Source: an uncultured Clostridium sp. (GTDB taxonomy: Bacteria > Bacillota > Clostridia > Peptostreptococcales > Peptostreptococcaceae). Taken from it: a stretch of DNA of 14,183 bases. A program made the translations under genes and the position numbers. The DNA lies in assembly GCA_937944945.1 (NCBI GenBank), contig CALEBD010000064.1, positions 1-14,183 of the forward strand. The letters are read 5' to 3'. Below the pieces are notes generated by a model. It was not told the origin of the DNA. It ran no database searches and saw only the letters and a program-made list of their open reading frames with translations. Shown here in pieces: positions 1 to 7,270 of this stretch (position 1 is the first letter of the stretch; the number at the start of each line of letters is the position of its first letter).

Positions 1-493
1 TGCTATACAAGTTGGTTTCGGAGATGCTAAAGAAAAATCTTTAAACAAACCACAAAAAGGTCACTTAGCTGCTGCTAACACATTAAAAAAACATTTAAAA
101 GAATTTAGAGTAGACTCTGTAGAAGGATATACAGTTGGACAAGAAATAAAAGCTGATTTATTCGCTGCAGGTGAATTAATAGATGTTACTGGAATAAGTA
201 AAGGTAAAGGATTCCAAGGTCCAATAAAAAGACATGGACAATCAAGAGGTCCTGAAACTCACGGTTCTAGATACCACAGAAGACCAGGTTCAATGGGAGC
301 TTGTTCTTACCCAGGTAGAGTTTTCAAAAACAAAAAATTAGCTGGACACATGGGTAGCGTTAAAGTTACAGTTCAAAACTTAGAAGTAGTAAGAGTTGAC
401 GCTGACAAAAACTTTATATTAGTAAAAGGTGCTATACCAGGAGCTAAAGGTTCAGTAGTAACAATAAAAGAAGCAGTTAAAGCTTCTAAATAA
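1..493 (+). CDS. rplC: 50S ribosomal protein L3 (5' end outside the window)
   Basis: L3 is an early-assembly protein of the large subunit that reaches towards the peptidyl transferase centre. The reading frame is open from base 2 to the TAA at 491-493, giving the last 163 residues; the family is about 205-210 residues long, so some 45 N-terminal residues are missing. Visible L3 hallmarks are the Gly/Arg/His-rich stretch with GFQGPIKRHGQSRGPETHGS and, after it, RRPGSMGACSYPGRVFKNK and LAGHMG. The internal ATG at 293 lies inside this conserved stretch and is not a real start. rplD follows after 29 nt. rpsJ (S10) would be expected just upstream. Confidence 0.97.
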   Translation, partial: AIQVGFGDAKEKSLNKPQKGHLAAANTLKKHLKEFRVDSVEGYTVGQEIKADLFAAGELIDVTGISKGKGFQGPIKRHGQSRGPETHGSRYHRRPGSMGACSYPGRVFKNKKLAGHMGSVKVTVQNLEVVRVDADKNFILVKGAIPGAKGSVVTIKEAVKASK

Positions 494-522
494 TTGACTA
501 ACCTAAGAAAGGAGGAATCACA

Positions 523-1146
523 ATGCCAAAATTAAACGTATTAAATATACAAGGACAAAATGTTGGTGAAATAGAATTATCAGATGCTGTATTCGGTGTT
601 GAAGTGAATGAGCATGTATTATACGAAGTTGTAAAAAACCAACTTGCTAATAAAAGACAAGGTACTCAATCTGCTAAAACTAGAGCAGAAGTTAGAGGTG
701 GCGGAAGAAAACCTTGGAGACAAAAAGGAACAGGTAGAGCTAGACAAGGTTCTATAAGAGCTGTACAATGGATAGGTGGAGGAGTTGCTTTCGCACCAAA
801 ACCAAGAAGCTACAGATACACATTACCAAAGAAAGTTAGAAGATTAGCTATGAAGAGTGCTTTAACTTCTAAAGTTCAAGCTAACGAAATGATAGTATTA
901 GATGCTTTAACAATGGAAGCACCTAAAACTAAAGAGTTCGCTACAATATTAAAAAATGTAAATGCTGCTAAAAAAGCTTTAGTAGTAATGGCTGAAAAGA
1001 ACGAAAACGTAATAAAATCAGCTGCTAATATACCAAACGTTGAAACTGCATTAGTTAACACTATAAATGTTTATGACATATTAAAATATGATTCATTCAT
1101 AATAACTACTGATGCTGTTAAAAAAGTGGAGGAGGTGTACGCATAA
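523..1146 (+). CDS. rplD: 50S ribosomal protein L4
   Basis: L4 binds 23S rRNA early in assembly, and its extended loop lines the peptide exit tunnel next to L22. The 207-residue product has normal length. The tunnel loop is visible at about residues 44-95, with the conserved RGGGRKPWRQKGTGRARQGS at 58-77. The ATG has an AAAGGAGGA site 7 nt upstream (about 508-516). The stop is separated from the rplW start by a single base, so the two are probably translationally coupled. In E. coli L4 also represses its own operon by acting on the S10 leader; that leader would lie outside this window, so nothing can be said about it here. Confidence 0.98.
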   Translation: MPKLNVLNIQGQNVGEIELSDAVFGVEVNEHVLYEVVKNQLANKRQGTQSAKTRAEVRGGGRKPWRQKGTGRARQGSIRAVQWIGGGVAFAPKPRSYRYTLPKKVRRLAMKSALTSKVQANEMIVLDALTMEAPKTKEFATILKNVNAAKKALVVMAEKNENVIKSAANIPNVETALVNTINVYDILKYDSFIITTDAVKKVEEVYA

Positions 1147-1147
1147 A

Positions 1148-1438
1148 ATGACTAATCCACATGATATAGTTATAAGACCAATAGTTACTGAACAAAGTAT
1201 GGCTGACATGGCTGACAAAAAATACACTTTTGTAGTTCAAAAAGGAGCTAACAAAACTGAAATAAAAAAAGCAGTAGAATCAATATTCGGAGTAGATGTA
1301 GAAAAAGTTAATACATTAAACTACGATGGAAAAGTTAAAAGAATGGGTAGAAGCATAGGAAAAACTGCTAGCTACAAAAAAGCAGTAGTTAAATTAACTG
1401 CTGAAAGTAAAGAAATAGAATTTTTCCAAGGTATGTAA
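1148..1438 (+). CDS. rplW: 50S ribosomal protein L23
   Basis: L23 sits at the tunnel exit and is the docking site for trigger factor and SRP. I take the ATG at 1148: it gives a 96-residue protein starting MTNPHDIVIRPIVTEQS, as L23 should, and it has GGAGGAGGTG at about 1127-1136 inside the end of rplD. The frame is open further upstream (a TTG at 1112), but that would add 12 residues overlapping the end of rplD and unlike the family. The signature RPIVTEQS is at residues 10-17. The start lies one base after the rplD stop, so coupling is likely. Confidence 0.97.
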   Translation: MTNPHDIVIRPIVTEQSMADMADKKYTFVVQKGANKTEIKKAVESIFGVDVEKVNTLNYDGKVKRMGRSIGKTASYKKAVVKLTAESKEIEFFQGM

Positions 1439-1467
1439 TACTTAAGAAATAAAGGAGGGAAAATAAG

Positions 1468-2298
1468 ATGGCTATTAAAAAATTTAAACCAACTTCTCCT
1501 GCCTTAAGAGAAATGACAGTTTTTATATCTGATGAAGTTACAACTAACCAACCAGAAAAATCTCTTTTAGTACCTTTAAAGAAGAATTCTGGGAGAAACG
1601 TTCACGGAAAAATAACTGTTCGTCACAGAGGTGGAGGAAACAGAAGAAAATACAGAATAATAGATTTTAAAAGAAATAAAGATGGTATTCCAGCAAAAGT
1701 TGCTACAATAGAATACGATCCAAACAGAACTGCTAATATAGCATTATTAAACTACGCAGATGGTGAGAAAAGATATATACTTGCTCCAGTAGGTATAAAA
1801 GTAGGAGATACTTTATTATCTGGACCAACTGCTGATATAAAACCAGGTAATGCATTAGCATTAAAAAACATGCCAGTAGGTACTGTAGTTCACAACATAG
1901 AGTTAAAAGCTGGAAAAGGCGCTCAATTAGTTAGATCTGCAGGTGTTTCAGCTCAATTAATGGCTAAAGAAGGAAACAAAGCATTATTAAGATTACCATC
2001 TGGTGAAATGAGATATGTATCAATAGAATGTAAAGCTACTATAGGACAAGTAGGTAACGTAGAACACGCTAACGAAACTATAGGTAAAGCAGGTAGAAAA
2101 AGACATATGGGTATCAGACCTACAGTAAGAGGTTCTGTAATGAACCCTAACGACCATCCACACGGTGGTGGGGAAGGTAGATCTCCAATAGGTAGACCAT
2201 CTCCAGTAACTCCATGGGGTAAACCAGCTCTTGGATACAAAACTAGAAAGAAAAATAAAGCATCTAATAAATTAATAGTTTCAAGAAGAACTAAATAG
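1468..2298 (+). CDS. rplB: 50S ribosomal protein L2
   Basis: L2 is one of the most conserved ribosomal proteins. It binds 23S rRNA, bridges the subunits and supports peptidyl transferase assembly. The 276 residues match the family (E. coli 273). The OB-fold and SH3-like domains are covered by about residues 40-200. The signature DHPHGGGEGR is at 229-238, including the His equivalent to E. coli His229 (here His230), and a basic C-terminal tail ends SRRTK. AAAGGAGGG precedes the ATG (about 1451-1459). The 61-nt gap to rpsS is longer than most in the block and is AT-rich without a convincing terminator. Confidence 0.99.
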   Translation: MAIKKFKPTSPALREMTVFISDEVTTNQPEKSLLVPLKKNSGRNVHGKITVRHRGGGNRRKYRIIDFKRNKDGIPAKVATIEYDPNRTANIALLNYADGEKRYILAPVGIKVGDTLLSGPTADIKPGNALALKNMPVGTVVHNIELKAGKGAQLVRSAGVSAQLMAKEGNKALLRLPSGEMRYVSIECKATIGQVGNVEHANETIGKAGRKRHMGIRPTVRGSVMNPNDHPHGGGEGRSPIGRPSPVTPWGKPALGYKTRKKNKASNKLIVSRRTK

Positions 2299-2359
2299 TA
2301 GATGACGAAACAATAGATTTTAAATAGAAATTTATTTTACTCGGGAAGGAGGAAATTAA

Positions 2360-2641
2360 ATGTCAAGATCAACTAAAAAAGGACCTTTTGTTCACCCTAG
2401 ACTTCTTAAAAAAATAGAAGCTATGAACGAAAGCGGAAGCAAAGAAGTTATAAAAACTTGGTCAAGAAGTTCAACTATATTCCCTCAAATGGTAGAGCAC
2501 ACTATAGCTGTACATGACGGAAGAAGACATATTCCTGTATATATAACAGAAGATATGGTAGGACACAAATTAGGAGAATTTGTTCCAACAAGAACTTTCA
2601 AAGGTCACAAAGATGACGAAAAAGGAAATAAGAGAAAATAA
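2360..2641 (+). CDS. rpsS: 30S ribosomal protein S19
   Basis: S19 sits in the head of the small subunit, pairs with S13 and contacts the A-site region and helix B1a of the large subunit. The 93-residue protein has the typical opening MSRSTKKGPFV, the central WSRSSTIFPQMVEHTIAVHDG near residues 34-53, and the C-terminal signature GHKLGEFVPTRTFKGH at 69-83. Length is as in other bacteria. A strong GGAAGGAGG site (about 2344-2352) sets the start. Confidence 0.98.
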   Translation: MSRSTKKGPFVHPRLLKKIEAMNESGSKEVIKTWSRSSTIFPQMVEHTIAVHDGRRHIPVYITEDMVGHKLGEFVPTRTFKGHKDDEKGNKRK

Positions 2642-2672
2642 TTAAATCCTGACTAGGAAAGGAGGAAGAACG

Positions 2673-3008
2673 ATGGAAGCAAGATCAATCGCAAAATATG
2701 TACGTGTATCTCCAAGAAAAGCAGGTCAAGTATGCTCTCTTGTAAGAGGTAAAAACGTTGATGAAGCTTTAGCAATATTAAAATTCACTCCTAGAGGAGC
2801 AGCTGATATAATAGCTAAAGTAGTAAAATCAGCAAAAGCTAATGCTGAAAATAACCATGAAATGGATGCAGATAAATTATACGTAGCATCAATAGTTGCT
2901 AATCAAGGACCAACAATAAAAAGATTTATGCCTAGAGCACAAGGTCGTGCAACTATGATAAGAAAAAGAACTTCTCACATAGAGGTTGTTTTAAAAGAAA
3001 GACAATAA
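2673..3008 (+). CDS. rplV: 50S ribosomal protein L22
   Basis: L22 binds all domains of 23S rRNA, and its beta-hairpin lines the exit tunnel opposite L4; changes at its tip give macrolide resistance in other species. The 111-residue product is of normal length. It starts MEARSIAKYVRVSPRKAGQV, and the tunnel hairpin falls at about residues 80-97 (GPTIKRFMPRAQGRATMI) with the usual lengths and no insertion. AAAGGAGGAA lies just upstream of the ATG. rpsC follows after 18 nt. Confidence 0.98.
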   Translation: MEARSIAKYVRVSPRKAGQVCSLVRGKNVDEALAILKFTPRGAADIIAKVVKSAKANAENNHEMDADKLYVASIVANQGPTIKRFMPRAQGRATMIRKRTSHIEVVLKERQ

Positions 3009-3026
3009 GAGATAGGAGGGAAATAA

Positions 3027-3818
3027 ATGGGACAAAAGGTTAACCCACACGGACTAAGAGTCGGTGTTATAAAAGATTGGGATTCAAGATGGTTCACTAC
3101 TGATAAAAAAGAGTTCGGAAGTTTATTATTAGAAGACCACCAAATAAGAACATTCTTAAAAGAAAGATTATACGTTGCTGGTGTTGCTAAAATAGAAATA
3201 GAAAGATCAGCAAACAAAATAAGAATAGATCTTCATGTTGCTAAACCAGGTGTGGTTATAGGTGCAGCTGGAGCTAAAATAGAAGCTTTAAAAGCTGAAT
3301 TAGAAAAAATGACTAAGAAAACTGTTATAGTTAATATAATAGAAGTTAAAGGAATAGACAGAAATGCTCAATTAGTAGCTGAAAACATAGCATTAGCTAT
3401 CGAAAGAAGGGTAGCTTTCAGAAGAGCTATGAAACAAGCTGTACAAAGAGCTTTAAAATCTGGTGCAAAAGGTATAAAAGTTGCTGCATCTGGTAGATTA
3501 GGTGGAGCAGAAATGGCTAGAACTGAAGGTTATAGCGAAGGAAATGTACCTCTTCAAACTTTAAGATCTGATATAGATTACGGTTTCGCAGAAGCTGATA
3601 CTACTTATGGTAAAATAGGTATAAAAGTTTGGATATGCAATGGGGAAGTATTACCAACTAGAAATGGTGTAAACCCTAGAGAAGAAAGAAAAGACAACAG
3701 AAGAGACAGAAGAGATAACAAGAGAAGAGATAACAGAAGAGATAACAATAGAAGAAATTCTAGAGGAAACGATAGAGCTAGAGGACAAAGACCTCAAAGA
3801 TCTGAAAAAAATAATTAA
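3027..3818 (+). CDS. rpsC: 30S ribosomal protein S3 with charged C-terminal tail
   Basis: S3 is in the head of the small subunit at the mRNA entry tunnel, where with S4 and S5 it helps unwind mRNA. The start MGQKVNPHGLRVGVIKDWDS is standard, and AGGAGGG (about 3014-3020) supports it. The type II KH domain lies near residues 38-107 and the C-terminal S3 domain near 110-213, with mRNA-entry residues R132, R133 and K136 (E. coli R131, R132, K135) present. Two oddities: the KH loop reads GAAG (79-82), where S3 usually has a basic residue; and the protein is 263 residues instead of about 210-230, because from residue 218 it carries an Arg/Asn/Asp-rich tail made of RRDN-like repeats. Identity is certain; the role of the tail is unknown. 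Confidence 0.98.
   Translation: MGQKVNPHGLRVGVIKDWDSRWFTTDKKEFGSLLLEDHQIRTFLKERLYVAGVAKIEIERSANKIRIDLHVAKPGVVIGAAGAKIEALKAELEKMTKKTVIVNIIEVKGIDRNAQLVAENIALAIERRVAFRRAMKQAVQRALKSGAKGIKVAASGRLGGAEMARTEGYSEGNVPLQTLRSDIDYGFAEADTTYGKIGIKVWICNGEVLPTRNGVNPREERKDNRRDRRDNKRRDNRRDNNRRNSRGNDRARGQRPQRSEKNN
3708..3746 (+). repeat. 12-nt tandem repeat coding the S3 tail
   Basis: The unit AGAAGAGATAAC (Arg-Arg-Asp-Asn) occurs exactly three times, at 3708-3719, 3723-3734 and 3735-3746, with degenerate copies on both sides (about 3690-3765). It encodes the low-complexity C-terminal tail of S3. Repeats of this kind can grow or shrink by slippage, so the tail length may vary between strains; that is inference. 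Confidence 0.85.
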
Positions 3819-3852
3819 TCAAAGTTAGCTTCAAGGAAGGAGGAGAAATCTC

Positions 3853-4284
3853 ATGTTAATGCCAAAGAGAGTAAAACGTCGTAGAGTTCATAGAGGAAGA
3901 ATGACTGGAAAGGCTCAAAAAGGTAACACAGTTACTTACGGAGAATACGGACTAGTTGCTTTAGAACCATCTTGGATAACTTCTAATCAAATAGAAGCTG
4001 CCAGAATCGCGATGACAAGATATATAAAAAGAGGCGGGAAAGTTTGGATAAAAATATTCCCTCATAAACCAGTAACAAGAAAACCAGCTGAAACTCGTAT
4101 GGGTGCTGGGAAAGGTTCTCCAGAATATTGGGTAGCCGTAGTTAAACCAGGAAGAGTAATGTTTGAGTTAGCAGGTGTTCCTGAAGAAAAAGCTAGAGAA
4201 GCAATGAGACTAGCAGCTCACAAACTTCCTATAAAATGTAAATTTGTGAAAAAAGAAGATTTAGATGTAAAGGGTGGTGAATAG
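3853..4284 (+). CDS. rplP: 50S ribosomal protein L16
   Basis: L16 is a late-assembly protein next to the A-site tRNA elbow and 5S rRNA. The 143-residue product starts MLMPKRVKRRRVHRGRM. I keep the ATG at 3853 because AAGGAGG (3837-3843) is 9 nt away, whereas the next ATG (3859) would be 15 nt away. The signature RMGAGKGSPEYW is at residues 82-93; Arg82 corresponds to E. coli Arg81, which is hydroxylated there. The stop is one base before the rpmC start, and the rpmC ribosome site lies inside the last codons of rplP. Confidence 0.97.
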   Translation: MLMPKRVKRRRVHRGRMTGKAQKGNTVTYGEYGLVALEPSWITSNQIEAARIAMTRYIKRGGKVWIKIFPHKPVTRKPAETRMGAGKGSPEYWVAVVKPGRVMFELAGVPEEKAREAMRLAAHKLPIKCKFVKKEDLDVKGGE

Positions 4285-4285
4285 G

Positions 4286-4489
4286 ATGAAAGCTAAAGAG
4301 TTAAGAGATTTAAAAAGCGAAGAGCTAATAGTTAAATTAAATGACTTCAAAAGTGAATTATTTAGCTTAAGATTCCAATTAGCTACTGGTCAATTAGAAA
4401 ATACAGCAAGAATAAAAATGGTTAAAAAAGATATTGCAAGAGTTAAAACTATCCTTGCTGAAAGAAAGTTAAACGAAACTAGAGCTTAA
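4286..4489 (+). CDS. rpmC: 50S ribosomal protein L29
   Basis: L29 is a small two-helix protein at the tunnel exit beside L23. The ATG at 4286 gives 67 residues beginning MKAKELRDLKSEEL, the usual L29 start. The frame could open at a GTG at 4274, but that would add only four residues overlapping rplP. The C-terminal helix with KMVKKDIARVKTILAER is intact. The start is separated from the rplP stop by one base, and the upstream site (GGGTGG/ATAGG) is weaker than elsewhere in the block, so translation is likely coupled to rplP. Confidence 0.96.
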   Translation: MKAKELRDLKSEELIVKLNDFKSELFSLRFQLATGQLENTARIKMVKKDIARVKTILAERKLNETRA

Positions 4490-4511
4490 TTTGGAAAGGA
4501 GGCTTTTAAAC

Positions 4512-4766
4512 ATGGAAAGAGGAAGAAGAAAAGTAAGAATAGGCCGTGTTGTAAGTAATAAAATGGACAAAACAATAGTTGTTGCTGTTGAAGATTTCGT
4601 ACGTCATGAATTATACAACAAACCTGTTAAAAGAACTAAAAAGTTTAAGGCACACGACGAAAATAACGAATGTAGAATCGGAGATAGAGTAAAAATAATG
4701 GAAACTAGACCTTTATCAAAAGATAAAAGATTTAGACTAGTTGAAGTTGTTGAAAAAGTTAAGTAG
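4512..4766 (+). CDS. rpsQ: 30S ribosomal protein S17
   Basis: S17 is an OB-fold primary binder of 16S rRNA in the body of the small subunit. The ATG at 4512 with AAAGGAGG at about 4495-4502 gives 84 residues, MERGRRKVRIGRVVSNKMDKT, fitting the family. The frame can be opened earlier from a TTG at 4491, but that would place the ribosome-binding site inside the gene, so it is rejected. The family signature GDRVKIMETRPLSK is at residues 57-70. Confidence 0.97.
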   Translation: MERGRRKVRIGRVVSNKMDKTIVVAVEDFVRHELYNKPVKRTKKFKAHDENNECRIGDRVKIMETRPLSKDKRFRLVEVVEKVK

Positions 4767-4790
4767 TTTTTTTGAAAAGGAGGGATTACT

Positions 4791-5159
4791 ATGGTACAAC
4801 AAGAGACACGCTTAAAAGTTGCTGACAATTCTGGTGCAAAAGAATTACTATGTATACGTGTACTAGGCGGAAGTAAAAGAAAATATGGTAACGTAGGTGA
4901 CGTAATAGTTGCTACAGTTAAAAGTGCAACACCTGGTGGAGTTGTAAAAAAAGGAAAAGTAGTTAAAGCTGTTATAGTAAGAAGTAAAAAAGGCATTAAA
5001 CGTAATGACGGAAGTTATATAGCGTTCGATGAAAATGCTGCAGTTATAATAAAAGATGATAAAACTCCAGTAGGAACTCGTATATTCGGGCCTGTTGCTA
5101 GAGAGTTAAGAGATCATGAATTCATGAAAATAGTTTCTCTTGCTCCAGAAGTACTATAA
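4791..5159 (+). CDS. rplN: 50S ribosomal protein L14
   Basis: L14 is at the subunit interface, forming bridges with 16S rRNA and contacting L19; it is also the binding site of the silencing factor RsfS. The 122 residues match the universal length. Visible motifs are the opening MVQQETRLKVADNSGAKELL and GTRIFGPVAREL at 95-106. AAAAGGAGGGA precedes the ATG at good distance. It begins the spc-type part of the cluster, 24 nt after rpsQ and with no promoter-like sequence that I can support. Confidence 0.98.
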   Translation: MVQQETRLKVADNSGAKELLCIRVLGGSKRKYGNVGDVIVATVKSATPGGVVKKGKVVKAVIVRSKKGIKRNDGSYIAFDENAAVIIKDDKTPVGTRIFGPVARELRDHEFMKIVSLAPEVL

Positions 5160-5180
5160 TAAGGAGGTGCAATAGGAGAC

Positions 5181-5489
5181 ATGATGCGCGTTAAGAAAGA
5201 TGACACAGTTGTAGTTATAGCTGGTAAAGATAAAGGTAAAAAAGGTAAAGTTGTTGCTGTTTTACCAAAACAAAACAGAGTAGTTGTTGAAGGTGTTAAC
5301 ATAATGACTAAACACCAAAAACCAACTGCAGTTAATCCACAAGGTGGAATAATAAACAAAGAAGCTCCAATTCATATATCTAACGTAATGCCACTTGATC
5401 CAGAAACTGGAAAAGGAACTAGAGTTAGATTCGAAATGAAAGATGGAAAAAAAGTAAGAGTAGCAGTTAAGAGCGGAAAAGAAATATAA
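5181..5489 (+). CDS. rplX: 50S ribosomal protein L24
   Basis: L24 starts large-subunit assembly by binding the 5' end of 23S rRNA. The product is 102 residues with the KOW motif at about 6-33 (VKKDDTVVVIAGKDKGKKGK) and the usual HQKPTAVNPQGGI segment after it. Two adjacent ATG codons (5181 and 5184) are possible starts. AAGGAGGTG at 5161-5169 and a second GGAG at 5175-5178 leave either usable; the difference is one Met. The ribosome site begins directly after the rplN stop. Confidence 0.97.
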   Translation: MMRVKKDDTVVVIAGKDKGKKGKVVAVLPKQNRVVVEGVNIMTKHQKPTAVNPQGGIINKEAPIHISNVMPLDPETGKGTRVRFEMKDGKKVRVAVKSGKEI

Positions 5490-5519
5490 TACAATATAAC
5501 TCGAAAGGAGGGACCGTAA

Positions 5520-6062
5520 ATGACTTCTAGATTACAAGAAAAATACATGAAAGAAGTTGCTCCTGCGTTAATGGAGAAATTTAATTACAAAAACGTAATG
5601 GAAATACCTAAAATAGATAAAATAGTTATCAACATGGGTATAGGTGACGCTAAAGAAAATCCAAAAGGATTAGAAAAAGCTGTTGAAGAAATGGAACTTA
5701 TAGCAGGTCAAAAACCAGTTATAACAAGAGCTAAAAAATCAGTAGCTAACTTCAAATTAAGAGAAGGTATGCCAATAGGTGCAAAAGTTACTTTAAGACA
5801 AGATAAAATGTACTATTTCATGGATAAATTAGTATCAGTTACTTTACCAAGAGTTAGAGACTTCAGAGGTATAAATCCAAATGCTTTTGATGGTAGAGGA
5901 AACTATGCTTTAGGAATAAAAGAACAATTAATATTCCCAGAAATAGAGTATGATAAAGTAGACAAAGTAAGAGGAATGGATATAATATTCGTTACTACAG
6001 CTAAATCAGATGAGGAAGCTAGAGAATTACTAAAATTATTAGGAATGCCATTTTCAAAATAA
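5520..6062 (+). CDS. rplE: 50S ribosomal protein L5
   Basis: L5 forms the 5S ribonucleoprotein with L18 and 5S rRNA and contacts the P-site tRNA and S13 through bridge B1b. The 180 residues fit the family (about 179). Motifs are INMGIGDAKENPKGLEKA near residues 37-54, LPRVRDFRGINPNAFDGRGNY near 109-129, and FVTTAKSDEEARELLKLLGMPF at the C-terminus. AAAGGAGGGA lies before the ATG. In E. coli S8 represses the spc operon near this gene; I see no clear copy of that site here. Confidence 0.98.
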   Translation: MTSRLQEKYMKEVAPALMEKFNYKNVMEIPKIDKIVINMGIGDAKENPKGLEKAVEEMELIAGQKPVITRAKKSVANFKLREGMPIGAKVTLRQDKMYYFMDKLVSVTLPRVRDFRGINPNAFDGRGNYALGIKEQLIFPEIEYDKVDKVRGMDIIFVTTAKSDEEARELLKLLGMPFSK

Positions 6063-6080
6063 TAAAAAGGAGGGATTCCA

Positions 6081-6257
6081 GTGGCTAGAAAAGCAATGGT
6101 TGTAAAACAACAAAAGAAACAAAAATATAAAACTAGAGAATACACTAGATGTTCTATATGTGGTAGACCACATTCAGTTTTAAGAAGCTTTGGTATATGC
6201 CTTAGAGAATTAGCTTACAAAGGACAAATACCTGGTGTAAGAAAAGCAAGTTGGTAG
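6081..6257 (+). CDS. rpsN: 30S ribosomal protein S14, zinc-ribbon type, with one zinc Cys missing
   Basis: S14 sits in the head of the small subunit with S3 and S10. The gene begins with GTG at 6081 (AAGGAGGG at 6067-6074, spacing 6). It runs MARKAMVVKQQKKQKYKTRE, then YTRCSICGRPHSVLRSFGIC, and ends LRELAYKGQIPGVRKASW: 58 residues. The short zinc-ribbon form is normally 61 residues with ligands C24, C27, C40 and C43 (B. subtilis and T. thermophilus have C-R-I-C before [FL]RELA). Here C24, C27 and C40 are present but the next three residues (R-I-C) are absent, so the fourth ligand is lost while everything else aligns. The frame is otherwise intact. It is either a true variant, tolerated or backed up by another copy elsewhere, or a sequence error. 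Confidence 0.95.
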   Translation: MARKAMVVKQQKKQKYKTREYTRCSICGRPHSVLRSFGICLRELAYKGQIPGVRKASW

Positions 6258-6289
6258 AATTTGCCCAAATATGAAAGGAGGTTTTCAAT

Positions 6290-6688
6290 ATGACAATGAC
6301 AGATCCAATTGCAGATATGCTTACTCGTATAAGAAATGCAAATACTGTTAAGCATGAAACTGTTGATGTTCCAGCTTCTAACATAAAGAAAGAAATAGTA
6401 AGAATCTTATTAGAAGAAGGTTTCGTTAGAGGTTATGATGTTATAGAAGATGAAAAACAAGGAATAATAAGAATACAATTAAAGTACGGACAAGCAGGAG
6501 AGAGAGTTATACAAGGTATAAAAAGAATCTCTAAACCTGGTATGAGAGTTTATACAAACGCTTATGAAATACCTAAAGTATTAAACGGATTAGGTATATC
6601 AATAATATCTACTTCAAAAGGGATATTAACTGATAAACAAGCAAGAAAAGAAAATGTTGGTGGAGAAGTTATCTGCTACGTTTGGTAA
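6290..6688 (+). CDS. rpsH: 30S ribosomal protein S8
   Basis: S8 binds helix 21 of 16S rRNA and is needed for assembly of the central domain; in E. coli it also represses spc translation. The 132-residue product starts MTMTDPIADMLTRIRNAN, with AAAGGAGG at about 6274-6281. A second Met two codons in (6296) is less well placed. The C-terminal signature STSKGILTDKQARKENVGGE, followed by CYVW, fills residues 107-132. Length and motifs are normal. Confidence 0.98.
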   Translation: MTMTDPIADMLTRIRNANTVKHETVDVPASNIKKEIVRILLEEGFVRGYDVIEDEKQGIIRIQLKYGQAGERVIQGIKRISKPGMRVYTNAYEIPKVLNGLGISIISTSKGILTDKQARKENVGGEVICYVW

Positions 6689-6718
6689 TAATATTAAAGG
6701 AAGCAAGGAGGTGTAACT

Positions 6719-7261
6719 ATGTCAAGAATAGGTTTAAAACCAATAACAGTACCTGCAGGTGTAGAAGTTACTATAGCTGAAGGTAACCACGTTACTGTAA
6801 AAGGACCAAAAGGTACTTTAGAAAAACAGTTCGACGCTGCTTTAACAATAACTAAAGAAGGCGACGTTATAACAGTTGCTAGACCAACAAACAACAAACA
6901 ACATAGATCATTACACGGATTAACTAGAACGTTAATAAACAATATGATAACTGGTGTTAATGCTGGTTTCGAAAAGAAATTAGAATTAGTTGGTGTTGGA
7001 TACAGAGCACAAAAACAAGGAAATAAATTAGTTATGAACTTAGGATTCTCACATCCAGTAGAAATGGAAGATCCAGAAGGTATAACTGTAGAAGTTCCAA
7101 ATCAAACTGAATTAGTAGTAAAAGGTATAGACAAACAATTAGTTGGTAACTACGCTGCTAAAATAAGAGATTGGAGAAAACCAGAACCATACAAAGGTAA
7201 AGGTATAAAATACGCTGGTGAATATATAAGACGTAAAGAAGGTAAAACTGGTAAAAAATAG
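6719..7261 (+). CDS. rplF: 50S ribosomal protein L6
   Basis: L6 lies near the sarcin-ricin loop and the GTPase factor site. It consists of two related alpha/beta domains (about residues 1-82 and 83-170). The start MSRIGLKPITVPAGVEV and the signature PEPYKGKGIKY at 155-165 identify it; 180 residues is typical. AGCAAGGAGGTG precedes the ATG. Its TAG stop falls in a small inverted repeat, and the 64-nt gap to rplR holds tandem repeats (listed separately). Confidence 0.98.
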   Translation: MSRIGLKPITVPAGVEVTIAEGNHVTVKGPKGTLEKQFDAALTITKEGDVITVARPTNNKQHRSLHGLTRTLINNMITGVNAGFEKKLELVGVGYRAQKQGNKLVMNLGFSHPVEMEDPEGITVEVPNQTELVVKGIDKQLVGNYAAKIRDWRKPEPYKGKGIKYAGEYIRRKEGKTGKK

Positions 7262-7270
7262 GTAGAACCT

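Noticed and set aside
1953..2240. Antisense open frame of 95 codons opposite rplB, and other minus-strand frames
   Set aside because: They lie wholly opposite conserved ribosomal protein genes, have no ribosome-binding site and no recognisable domain; they are shadows of the coding strand.
2299..2359. AAATA-GAAATT-TATTT repeat in the rplB-rpsS gap as a terminator
   Set aside because: Only five A-T pairs and no T-run; it would not be stable, and the next gene clearly continues the operon.
5160..5520. S8 autoregulatory site as in the E. coli spc operon
   Set aside because: I could not find the paired element of the helix-21 mimic near rplX-rplE; the spacers are short with only ribosome-binding sites.
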